The translations under genes and the position numbers were made by a program. Below are positions 34,730 through 42,401 of a DNA stretch of 64,000 bases, piece by piece (the first letter of the stretch is position 1; every line of letters starts with the position of its first letter). Source of the stretch: Cognatishimia sp. 1_MG-2023. GTDB taxonomy: Bacteria; Pseudomonadota; Alphaproteobacteria; Rhodobacterales; Rhodobacteraceae. The DNA is taken from NCBI RefSeq assembly GCF_030548175.1, contig NZ_JAUORX010000008.1:1-64000 (forward strand), read 5' to 3'. The notes beneath the pieces are model-generated. The model was given only the letters and a program-made list of their open reading frames with translations, searched no databases and had not been told where the DNA came from.

Positions 34730-34962
34730 TGCTAAATATGGGGGTATTTGGCCGACCTGAGGGTACATATGCCCCGATTTTCGACCTGAAAGCGGCTGTA
34801 GCGACTCGGTGAGTCTACGAATTGTTAAGTGATTCGAGACAATCCATTAGAGAAGAGTCAATGGGTACCCGTTTGCGGGATGGATAAAAGAACCTAGGAA
34901 TTTCTTGAGCGTGGGTACCTTTTGTGCAAGAGATATGAGTCACGAACGAGCGGCACAGAATC

Positions 34963-36231
34963 ATGGCAACGACCGAAATAGATATGGATAGTTTGACTGG
35001 TGCGCTACGGCGCGAGACGGTCAAAAAGAACGTGGCTGCGATCCATATCAGCGGCAAGCTATCGCTTTTGCAACGCAAGCTTTCCAATGTGCTGCTGCTG
35101 AATGCTTATGACTCTTTAACCTCGGCGCAAAGCCATTCTATTGACGCGCGCACCTTGGCGATGATGGTCGGCTACAACTCCAATGACTTTGATACGCTGC
35201 GCGGTAGCTTGCGAGCCTTGGCTGAGACCGTCGCTGAGTGGGATATGTTGGATGAGGATGGTAAACAGGAATGGGGCGTCAGTTCTTTGTTGTCATTTGC
35301 CAAGCTAAAGAATGGCGTCTGTGAATATGCTTATTCGCCGGCATTGGCGCAGAAATTGCATGACCCGAAAATCTATGCGCTGATCAATGTGCATATTCAG
35401 CGCAATTTTAGCTCTGGTCATGGGCTGGCGTTGTATGAAAATTGCTATCGCTTTGTGCGGACCGGTAGCACCGGTTGGTTGAGCCTGGACACCTTTCGCA
35501 AGCTGATGGGAGTTGAGGGGTCGAGCTATTATGAGAGTTTCAAACATCTGAATGCCAAGATCATCAAACCAGCGGTGGCCGAAGTGAATAAAAGCTCGGA
35601 TATCGAGATCACGCCTGAGTTCCAGAAAAAGGGCAGGGCGGTCACGGATATTCGGTTTTTGATCAAAGAGAACCCGCAGCTTGCGATGTTCCAGATTGAT
35701 GACAGTGACGGCACGCGAAACCTGCCCGTCTATAAAGCGCTGCTTGCGCAGGGGGTTTCGGACCGGTTAGCGCGTCAATGGATTGCGGAACATGGGCCGG
35801 AATATGTGAGCGAAAAGCTGTCTTATATGTCGGGGCAAGATAGCGTTAAGTCAAAGATCGGGTATTTGACGGCGGCCATTCGGGATGATTACCGGCCTAC
35901 CGCCGAAGAACCGGTCGCGCCTGTTTCTGATGAGGCACGACGGCTTGCCGAAGAACGCGCGCGTAAAAAGGCCGCTGAAGAGGCGGATGTGGGCGCGCGT
36001 CGTGCAGCGAAGGCCGAGCGCGGGCGCAAGTTTGCGATTGTTGCGGATATGGTGAGCAGCCGAAATCCGACGCAGCGGGATGCAGACAAGCGGTTGTTTA
36101 TGGCGAGCTTGCCGGACGATCTGGCCCGTGAAGAGTTTCGTGCGCATGGTTGGAACTCTGCCCTAAACGCCAGTGCGATCTTTGCATTTTGGGAAGAGCT
36201 GGTTCCTGGACTGTTTGAAATGGATGCCTAA
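34963..36231 (+). CDS. Rep_3-type plasmid replication initiator
   Basis: A 422-residue initiator. The first domain reads LSLLQRKLSNVLLLNAYDSL, IDARTLAMMVGYNSNDF and SLRALAETVAEWDMLDEDGK; the second has the Rep_3 strand-helix pattern ITPEFQKKGRAVTDIRFLI. These match iteron-binding winged-helix initiators of the Rep_3 family (the RepB type in Rhodobacterales replicon nomenclature, as I recall it). A helical, basic tail (RLAEERARKKAAEEADVGAR) follows. It is transcribed away from the iterons and parAB, the common arrangement. Length is longer than small-plasmid Rep proteins (about 250-330) but fits large roseobacter plasmids. Confidence 0.88.
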   Translation: MATTEIDMDSLTGALRRETVKKNVAAIHISGKLSLLQRKLSNVLLLNAYDSLTSAQSHSIDARTLAMMVGYNSNDFDTLRGSLRALAETVAEWDMLDEDGKQEWGVSSLLSFAKLKNGVCEYAYSPALAQKLHDPKIYALINVHIQRNFSSGHGLALYENCYRFVRTGSTGWLSLDTFRKLMGVEGSSYYESFKHLNAKIIKPAVAEVNKSSDIEITPEFQKKGRAVTDIRFLIKENPQLAMFQIDDSDGTRNLPVYKALLAQGVSDRLARQWIAEHGPEYVSEKLSYMSGQDSVKSKIGYLTAAIRDDYRPTAEEPVAPVSDEARRLAEERARKKAAEEADVGARRAAKAERGRKFAIVADMVSSRNPTQRDADKRLFMASLPDDLAREEFRAHGWNSALNASAIFAFWEELVPGLFEMDA

Positions 36232-36387
36232 GCCGGCAATTTCTACTGTTTCCAATATTGGGACGATGCGTGGCTGAACTGGCGACAACATATCTGTGAG
36301 ACTGAGTCGGCGGAGATAAAAGCAATCAAAGGGTGTATGATTGTAACGAGCGATTATTGTAGGTTTTGCACAGCCTACTCAACCTTA

Positions 36388-36457
36388 GATTTTATTAAAT
36401 TAAACTTTTGAGTAAAATCTGATGCGATCTTAAGTTGTTGATTTTATTAAATTTAAC
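36388..36457. repeat. Pair of A+T-rich 18-mers spaced by 52 bp
   Basis: Copies differ at one position (ATTAAAC versus TTTAAC end). Spacing of 52 bp equals about five helical turns, so a dimeric or looping protein could hold both. Sits just upstream of the CtrA box. Confidence 0.55.
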
Positions 36458-36478
36458 ATTTTTCAAAAGTGTTTTCGG

Positions 36479-36493
36479 TTAATGCTGGGTTAA
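36479..36493. promoter_or_regulatory. Perfect CtrA box
   Basis: TTAATGCTGGGTTAA matches TTAA-N7-TTAA. It is 187 bp before the receiver/GGDEF-like gene at 36680 and 86 bp from the centre of the nearest A+T repeat. Confidence 0.7.
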
Positions 36494-36679
36494 CGTTTGC
36501 ATTATTTGCTTCACTCAATCCAAAAGATCGCCCAATTTGCGCCACAATTGTCCTAATAATCTGAACAATACCAACTGAGCATATTCCCTTTCGGGCCAAA
36601 TCTATTAACCGAGCTGGAACTAAATGGGTGCAGAAGCGCCTTTAAGCCACCCCCGGGTGGTAAGCGACTGGAGAAGAAG

Positions 36680-37639
36680 ATGAAGATCCTTGCCGTCGAC
36701 GATGACGAACTAATCCGCGAAATTCTGTCCGCGACCCTTGAGGCGCATGGGTATACAGATGTGACCCTTGCCGAGAGCGGTGAAGACGCATTGCAGAAGA
36801 TCGCCGCGTCCCCGACGCCGTTTGACGGGTTTATGTTCGACATTCAGATGCCAGGTATGGACGGGACCGAGCTGTGCCAGCACGTGCGTCAGATGGAGCA
36901 TTATAAGAACTCGCCTGTCATTATGATTACGGCGATGAACAACAAAGAATATGTCGACCGTGCCTTTATGGCGGGTGCGACGGACTATGTGACCAAACCT
37001 TTTGATACGACTGAATTGATGACCCGGATCCGTCTGGCTGATCGTCTTCAGGCGGAAGCACGCAAAGCTGCGGCGGCTCAGGCTGCAGCTCCGGCGGCGG
37101 CAGCAGCGCCTAAGCCTGCGTTTAAAGAACCGGTCACGGTGAAAGATGTACGTGGCGTTGTTAAGAGCGCTGCTTTGGATAACTACGTGATGCTGATGCT
37201 AGAGCAGAAGCAATTCGCAATGGGTGCCTTTGCGATCCGTATTCCGGAATTGGCGGCGGTTCATGCCGGTTCTGACATTGAAGAGTTCACATATGTCGTC
37301 ACAGATGTGGCCGAGGTGATTTCGGATGTGTTGGTCGGCGCGCAGGCGTTCTTGTCTTATATCGGTGGCGGGATTTTCGTTTGCGTTGGAGCAAAGAACA
37401 AGTTGCCGTCAGCGGACAGCATGCAGGACGAATTCGTCATGATGCTGAACGATCCTGACTTGGTTTACTGTGAAGAAGTCGCGACGGGCTTCTCCGCACA
37501 GATCGGCGATATTGCGGCACCTAAGCTGTTTGAGAAACGTGGCGATTTACGCTTCTTGGATCGGGCGGTTGAGAAGCTGAACGAAGTTGGTGGTGGTGCT
37601 GCACGATCAAGCGGCGGCCGCGCAGCATTCGCAGCGTAA
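36680..37639 (+). CDS. Response regulator with degenerate GGDEF-like output domain (paralogue 2)
   Basis: A 319-residue paralogue of the gene at 16738. The receiver is complete: VDDDE cluster at 7-10, D54 in MFDIQMPGMDG, T in MITAMN and K in YVTKPF. A long Ala/Pro linker (AAAAQAAAPAAAAAPKP) joins it to an output domain with MGAFAIRIPELAAV and FLSYIGGGIFVCVGAKN, where IGGGIF stands in place of RGGDEF. The core metal-binding and catalytic residues of a diguanylate cyclase are absent, so it is likely a pseudo-enzyme or partner-binding domain. It lies 233 bp before the HPt gene and is preceded by a CtrA box, and therefore is a candidate final output of the phosphorelay. Confidence 0.78.
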   Translation: MKILAVDDDELIREILSATLEAHGYTDVTLAESGEDALQKIAASPTPFDGFMFDIQMPGMDGTELCQHVRQMEHYKNSPVIMITAMNNKEYVDRAFMAGATDYVTKPFDTTELMTRIRLADRLQAEARKAAAAQAAAPAAAAAPKPAFKEPVTVKDVRGVVKSAALDNYVMLMLEQKQFAMGAFAIRIPELAAVHAGSDIEEFTYVVTDVAEVISDVLVGAQAFLSYIGGGIFVCVGAKNKLPSADSMQDEFVMMLNDPDLVYCEEVATGFSAQIGDIAAPKLFEKRGDLRFLDRAVEKLNEVGGGAARSSGGRAAFAA

Positions 37640-37658
37640 TGATTTGCTGAACGCAATT

Positions 37659-37680
37659 GGGGCGCCATGGCGCCTCTTTT
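37659..37680. terminator. Short G+C hairpin with T run
   Basis: GGGGCGCCATGGCGCCTCTTTT: arms GGGGCGCC/GGCGCCTC (one G-T pair) around a very short loop, followed by TTTT. A plausible terminator of the receiver gene (ends 37639), though the loop is unusually small. Confidence 0.55.
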
Positions 37681-37758
37681 GTATTCCTGATCAGCGCCTT
37701 AGTCCTCGTGTCCTAAGCGCACCAGTGTTGGGAAATCGGCTGTAAACCATGGATTTTG

Positions 37759-37773
37759 TTAACCATTCTTTAA
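37759..37773. promoter_or_regulatory. Perfect CtrA box upstream of the HPt gene
   Basis: TTAACCATTCTTTAA matches TTAA-N7-TTAA and includes the TTAACCAT half-site variant. It lies 100 bp before the HPt start at 37873, and so in front of the HPt-kinase-receiver operon. Confidence 0.75.
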
Positions 37774-37872
37774 ACTCTTCGGCTGTTTTTGCCACATTGT
37801 TGCCTCGTTTCGTGGTAACTGTGAAATGGCAAGAAACAATCAGCGCCTGAAGAGCGTTGAGGAATAAGACGT

Positions 37873-38244
37873 TTGGGTGAGCAGAAAATGATGCAGGGAA
37901 TGGACGCAGATAAAGCGGCCGTGCTTCAAGCCGGACTTGCGCGGATTCGCGAGCGATTTATCGCTTCGTTGGATGATCGTATTGAAAGCTTTTGTGCCCT
38001 CTCGGAACGTCTTGAAGATCCAGCGACGGAAGAATCCGCCTGCATGGAAATTCGCGCACAAGCACATAAATTACACGGTATCTGTGGCAGCGTTGGGCAA
38101 CCGCGCATGGGCGCCCTCGCGGCGCAGCTGGAACAGCATATTGATACTGTGATTGCTGGGCCGCGCCCCCTCAACACCGACTTTGTCGACGACCTTCTCA
38201 ATGCGCTTCTCGATGAGATGGAGCAGAATGTGGATGGCGGATAA
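37873..38244 (+). CDS. HPt (histidine phosphotransfer) domain protein
   Basis: A 123-residue helical protein. AHKLHGICGSVGQPRMGALA matches the HPt signature AHxLKGxxxxxGxxxLxxxxxxLE, with phospho-acceptor H65 (counted from the TTG at 37873). No other domain. It probably shuttles phosphate between the adjoining kinase and the receivers at 16738, 36680 and 41575, none of which have an attached HPt. The kinase gene overlaps its end by 17 bp. The start is either TTG 37873 (GAGG nearby) or ATG 37888; the ATG has a poorer ribosome binding site. Confidence 0.85.
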   Translation: MGEQKMMQGMDADKAAVLQAGLARIRERFIASLDDRIESFCALSERLEDPATEESACMEIRAQAHKLHGICGSVGQPRMGALAAQLEQHIDTVIAGPRPLNTDFVDDLLNALLDEMEQNVDGG

Positions 38245-41200
38245 CGTAACCATATGGCGTGGGCTTAAAGCCCTAAGTCGCTGGTTCGGATTTTGGGTAA
38301 TGCTGGCTGCATTGACCGTAACGCTTGTTGTTCGAGCGACGGCGGCGAATGCACAGCAATCAGAATTTGGCCCCAATACAGAAGTCTTTACTGTTGGCGT
38401 TCTAAGCACAGAAGGCGCAACCCGAGCGCTTGAGGCGTGGCGGCCGACGATTGATTTCTTAAACCGTGAATCCGAGTTTCTGGATACGCCGTATCGCTTT
38501 GTCGTGCGGCCCCATTCTATTGAAACACTGTCGCAAGGCGTTACCGAGGGTACGCTTGATTTTGCTCTTACCAACCCCGCCCACTTTGTGGCGGCTGAAG
38601 TGGAAAGCGGTATGCGGGCCGTGCTTTCACAGGCTCGCATGTGGGAAGGACGTACATATAGTCAAACCGGTGCTGTGGTGTTTGCCCGCGCAGATAGCGG
38701 CTTTACGCGGTTAGGCCAGCTGGAAGGTGCCAGTGTTATGGCGGTTGCCGAAAATGATTTTTCGGGTTGGTGGTTGGCAGAGCAAGAATTCCGCCGCCGT
38801 CGATTAGAGCCGAGCTCCCTGTTGGGTGAATTGGTCTTTTCTGGCGGAAACCAACGCGAGGTTATTTATGCGGTTCAGGCAGGGTTGGTGGATGCTGGTG
38901 TTATTCGGGCTGGTGTGCTGGAAGCCTTGGCGGAAGAAGGTACCGTTAACCTAGAAGATTTCACACCGCTTTCGCCAATTGACTACCCAGAGTATCCGTT
39001 TTGGGCGACGACGCCTTTGTATCCAGAGTGGGTTTTGGCGGCGACGCCAGAAGTGCCCGAAGGTGCCTTGGCCTTGGTCATCAATTCGTTTTTGAATGTT
39101 CAGGCTGATAGTGAGGAATCCCGCAGCGCGGGTAATGTTGTTTGGCAGGCTCCGCAAAACTATCAGGCCGTCCATGATCTGTTGATTTCCCTGCGCGTAC
39201 GACCCTATGAGAACTATCTAGTTCAGGCGGCAAGCAGGATTTATCGAGCCTATCGTTGGACAATTCTGGGCGTTGTTACCGCAATTATTCTGTCGCTGTT
39301 GTTCCTGACGCTTCAGTTGCGTCGCAATATCATGTTGGCAGAACAGCAAAAGGAAGTGTTGGAATCCGAAATCCGGTCCAAGATTTTCTATCGGAGTGCG
39401 GTCGAGGAACATACGGTGTTCTGTATGCTGAAGCTGGATGGTCGTATTTCGCATGTGAATGACAGTTTCTGCGAAACCACCGCTCGGGATCGGTCGAGCC
39501 TGTTGGGTACTCCGTTGTCTGATTTACTAGGTGAACGCGAGCAGGAAATTCTGAACGACGACATCATGAAGGCGATGGAAGTTGGTGCGCCTTGGGATGG
39601 GCCGCTTAAGATTATGCGCGAAGATGGTACGGTAGCTTGGGCACAATGTACGGTTATTCCGGTCAGTGGTGCAGGCGATGAGCTGTCTGAAATCGCAGTA
39701 GTCGCGACGGATATGACCCAAACGCGCAAAGGTATCTCTGACGAAAGTTTCCACGATAGCCTTGAGCTGATTGATGATCAGGTTGTGGTGTTGCGTCCGG
39801 GTACGTTGGACCTGCTGTATTGCAACAAGACCGCGCGTAAGCGGTTGATCGAAGATCGCGTTGGTGGCAGCTGGAAAGACAAGCGTGCAAAAGACATCCT
39901 GACGCAAAGCGATGTTCACGCGCTGGAACTGCGGTGCCAAGCATTGGAAGAGGGTCCGCAGCGGCGGATCACTTGGGAAGTGACGGCGACGAACGGCACG
40001 CCTTATGAAATTAGCCTGGAATATGTACAGCCGGAAAATGATGAGCCGCGGTTCATTGCGATCTACCGTGACATCACGCAGCGCAAGGTGGCTGAAAAGG
40101 CGAAGAACGAATTCGTGGCAACCGTTAGCCACGAATTGCGGACTCCGCTGACATCTATGAAAGGTGCCTTGGGTCTGGCCTTGTCAGGTGCCATTGGCGA
40201 AATGCCAGAGCAGATGAACAAGATGGTCAGCATGGCCAGCAACAACTGCGACCGCCTGGTGACGTTGATCAATGACATCTTGGATATGGAAAAGATTGAA
40301 GCCGGTAAAATGGACTTCAAAATGGAACCGGTCGACATGGCCGAAATCGTCGACAAGGCGATGGAATCCAACAAGTTCTATGCCGAGAAATTCAAATCCA
40401 CGATGCGGATGAATTTGGTCGAAGATGAGGATGGCTTTAACACCATGGGTGACAAGAGCCGCCTGACGCAGGTTATGGATAACCTGATGTCGAACGCGGC
40501 GAAGTTCTCTGGTGGTAAAGAAATCATCGTGACGTTAAAGATCCATCGTGACCGCGTCCGCTTTAGTATTCGCGACTTTGGTTGCGGTATTCCAAAGAGC
40601 GCGCATGCAACGATTTACGACAAGTTCACGCAAGCCGACATGGGTGACACGCGTACACAGCAGGGTACCGGCCTTGGTTTGTCGATCGTGAAAATGATTG
40701 TTGAAAGCCACAAGGGCGCAATTTTCTTTGCTAGCGAAGAAGACATCGGAACTGAGTTCTACGTTGATTTGCCACGTATGATTGGTGATAAGGTTATCCC
40801 GCTAGAACCACTTGGTGATGAAGACGAGATTTCGTTCAGCAACGCTGGCTTGACGGAGGATCAACAAGCAGTTGCTGTGACACAGGGCGCTGGTGACGGA
40901 TCAGATATTCAGGTTCTTTTGGCTCAGTTGAAATCTGGCGGTTTCGATGCCGAGATTGAAACCGGCTCTGTGACTGTAAGTCAGGTCGTCAGCGGCAAAG
41001 GCGTTGTTGGGCAATCGACCGTCTTTAACTGGTTGACCGATGAAGGGCGCACATTGGTGTCCGAACTTTTTGAACGCGACAAGCTGCAGAATTTGAACGT
41101 GACGGTGCTGCAGGCGAAATCAGCAGACGGTAACATGTCGGATTCACTGGTACTAAATGGCCTTAAGGCGAATATGTACTCAAATTGGCTATCCAACATT

Positions 41201-41548
41201 CCGTCAATGGCAGAAGGCGCAGCCTTTAAGCTGATGGGTGTTGGTCGCGAAGATTTGCCGTCTTTGGATGGTGATGATGCTTCGATTGCGGTGGCGCAAG
41301 ATGTGTCGCAGGCTTTGGTTTTGGCAGACAATGATCAATACGATGCCGTTATGCACTTTGATAAGATCGATCTGGCGCATTGCCTGACGATTATTCCTGT
41401 TTCAGGTGGACGGTTGCCGCGCACTGTTCCGGTCATTTTGATCGTGACACAGATTGAGGCACCAGAGGCAGAACGCGGTGTGGTTTCGAAATTTGCGCGT
41501 CCGTCGGGCGCAGGACGCGGTAAATCCCGGCGCCGGGCGCGCGGGTGA
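38228..41548 (+). CDS. PhnD-like sensor histidine kinase with two PAS domains
   Basis: About 1106 residues. After a signal-anchor (VMLAALTVTLVVRATAANAQ) comes a periplasmic phosphonate-binding-protein-like (PhnD/TtrS-type) domain, with EVFTVGVLSTEGATRALEAW, DFALTNPAHFV and VIRAGVLEAL. A membrane helix (TILGVVTAIILSLLFLTLQL) follows, then two PAS domains (VFCMLKLDGRISHVNDSFCE and VVVLRPGTLDLLYCNKTARK), a HisKA domain with H635 in SHELRTPLTSMKG, and HATPase boxes N (MDNLMSNAAKF), G1 (DFGCGIPKS) and G2 (QGTGLGLSIVK). About 230 residues follow the kinase core; they contain no receiver aspartate and may be eroded receiver-like. It overlaps the HPt gene and is followed by a CheY-like gene. Ligand unknown. 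Confidence 0.85.
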   Translation: MWMADNVTIWRGLKALSRWFGFWVMLAALTVTLVVRATAANAQQSEFGPNTEVFTVGVLSTEGATRALEAWRPTIDFLNRESEFLDTPYRFVVRPHSIETLSQGVTEGTLDFALTNPAHFVAAEVESGMRAVLSQARMWEGRTYSQTGAVVFARADSGFTRLGQLEGASVMAVAENDFSGWWLAEQEFRRRRLEPSSLLGELVFSGGNQREVIYAVQAGLVDAGVIRAGVLEALAEEGTVNLEDFTPLSPIDYPEYPFWATTPLYPEWVLAATPEVPEGALALVINSFLNVQADSEESRSAGNVVWQAPQNYQAVHDLLISLRVRPYENYLVQAASRIYRAYRWTILGVVTAIILSLLFLTLQLRRNIMLAEQQKEVLESEIRSKIFYRSAVEEHTVFCMLKLDGRISHVNDSFCETTARDRSSLLGTPLSDLLGEREQEILNDDIMKAMEVGAPWDGPLKIMREDGTVAWAQCTVIPVSGAGDELSEIAVVATDMTQTRKGISDESFHDSLELIDDQVVVLRPGTLDLLYCNKTARKRLIEDRVGGSWKDKRAKDILTQSDVHALELRCQALEEGPQRRITWEVTATNGTPYEISLEYVQPENDEPRFIAIYRDITQRKVAEKAKNEFVATVSHELRTPLTSMKGALGLALSGAIGEMPEQMNKMVSMASNNCDRLVTLINDILDMEKIEAGKMDFKMEPVDMAEIVDKAMESNKFYAEKFKSTMRMNLVEDEDGFNTMGDKSRLTQVMDNLMSNAAKFSGGKEIIVTLKIHRDRVRFSIRDFGCGIPKSAHATIYDKFTQADMGDTRTQQGTGLGLSIVKMIVESHKGAIFFASEEDIGTEFYVDLPRMIGDKVIPLEPLGDEDEISFSNAGLTEDQQAVAVTQGAGDGSDIQVLLAQLKSGGFDAEIETGSVTVSQVVSGKGVVGQSTVFNWLTDEGRTLVSELFERDKLQNLNVTVLQAKSADGNMSDSLVLNGLKANMYSNWLSNIPSMAEGAAFKLMGVGREDLPSLDGDDASIAVAQDVSQALVLADNDQYDAVMHFDKIDLAHCLTIIPVSGGRLPRTVPVILIVTQIEAPEAERGVVSKFARPSGAGRGKSRRRARG

Positions 41549-41574
41549 TAGAATACGAGATGAGAGGTTAGGAA

Positions 41575-41970
41575 ATGGGTGAATTGAATAAAATTCTGCA
41601 CATCGAGGACGAAGACGATATTCGCGAAATCGCCAATATGGCGCTTGAGCTGATTGGTGGCTTTGAGGTTGCGCAGGCTGGTTTGGGTACAATTGCCTTG
41701 GAGATTGTCGAAGGCTTTGCGCCTGACCTGTTGCTGTGTGATGTTCAGATGCCAGGTTTAACTGGGCCAGAAACCATTGAGGCGATCCGTAAGTTGCCAG
41801 GTTTTGAAACGATCCCGGCGATCTACATGACGGCCAAAGTGGGCGAGTCTGAAAAGGACAGTCTGTTGGGGCAATATGAGCTTGGGTTTATCGCCAAGCC
41901 ATTTGATCCGACAACCTTGGCCATGCAAATTCGCGAGATGTGGGATCAGGGATTAGCGAACGCCGCTTAG
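41575..41970 (+). CDS. CheY-like single-domain response regulator
   Basis: A 131-residue stand-alone receiver: IEDEDD acid cluster at 10-15, phospho-acceptor D56 in LCDVQMPGLTGP, T in YMTAKV and K in FIAKPFD. It follows the sensor kinase by 26 bp and is thus part of the HPt-kinase-receiver operon. It could be an intermediate of the phosphorelay or a diffusible motor-control output; the fliM N-terminus in this window lacks a clear CheY-binding peptide. Its stop overlaps the stop of the convergent fliJ-like gene by 4 bp. Confidence 0.88.
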   Translation: MGELNKILHIEDEDDIREIANMALELIGGFEVAQAGLGTIALEIVEGFAPDLLLCDVQMPGLTGPETIEAIRKLPGFETIPAIYMTAKVGESEKDSLLGQYELGFIAKPFDPTTLAMQIREMWDQGLANAA

Positions 41971-42401
41971 GGTTTCGCCATCTGTCGCATGTAGCGATTA
42001 CGAGCGATTTCTTCGAGCGTAGCAGATTCTGCTGTGTCTTCTTCTTTACGTTTTTCGCTAAGGTTTTTATCCAGCACAGCCTCGTTAGACCGTGCCTCTG
42101 TATAAGTTTCAAAAAGCCGCCCCTCAATTAGGGCGGCTTTTTTGTCGAGTGTATCCATCTCTTTCAGCAAAAACGCCTTGCGTGTGTCGATGGCTTTCAA
42201 GAAGCCTGCAAGAAAAGGCGCGGCTTCGGGCGAGGGGATGTGCGCCTCTGTCTCGAGCTGATTTTGTAGCTTGTCTAACTCGGTTTGGAGCTGCGCTTGA
42301 TGGGCCCGGATGTGGCCCATCTCTGCGGCATGGCCGTCAAGCTCATGTTCTTTGATGCGTTGTAAAACGGCTAATGCTTCGATGCGTCGGGCGCGGTCCA
42401 T
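41967..42401 (-). CDS. fliJ: FliJ-like coiled-coil protein
   Basis: A 144-residue protein that is almost entirely predicted coiled coil, with a high Glu/Lys/Gln content (LQTELDKLQNQLETEAHIPS; RKAFLLKEMDTLDKKAALIE). Its size, charge and position after motA fit FliJ, the central stalk of the export ATPase. FliJ is too poorly conserved to be certain; a FliS or chaperone-like protein is the other possibility. It overlaps the motA stop by 1 bp, so the two are co-translated. Confidence 0.6.
   Translation of the reverse strand: MDRARRIEALAVLQRIKEHELDGHAAEMGHIRAHQAQLQTELDKLQNQLETEAHIPSPEAAPFLAGFLKAIDTRKAFLLKEMDTLDKKAALIEGRLFETYTEARSNEAVLDKNLSEKRKEEDTAESATLEEIARNRYMRQMAKP

Larger units (their letters stand above)
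34382..34962. other. Putative replication origin region
   Basis: The 581-bp gap between divergent parA and rep holds the parS copy at 34500, an A+T-rich stretch (34517-34622, a possible DNA-unwinding element), five 22-bp-spaced iterons (34623-34729), and further half or full copies (34864-34881, and GGTACCT at 34914-34920). No open frame of note. The layout is that of an iteron-controlled theta origin next to its initiator gene. Confidence 0.75.
36232..36679. other. Intergenic region between rep and the second receiver gene
   Basis: 448 bp without a gene. It carries a duplicated 18-mer GATTTTATTAAATTAAAC / GATTTTATTAAATTTAAC (36388-36405 and 36440-36457, 52 bp apart), the CtrA box at 36479-36493, and the shared 12-mer GGGTGCAGAAGC (36626-36637). 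No convincing open frame. Together these suggest a complex promoter for the receiver/GGDEF-like gene at 36680, and perhaps the end of the rep replicon. Confidence 0.6.
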
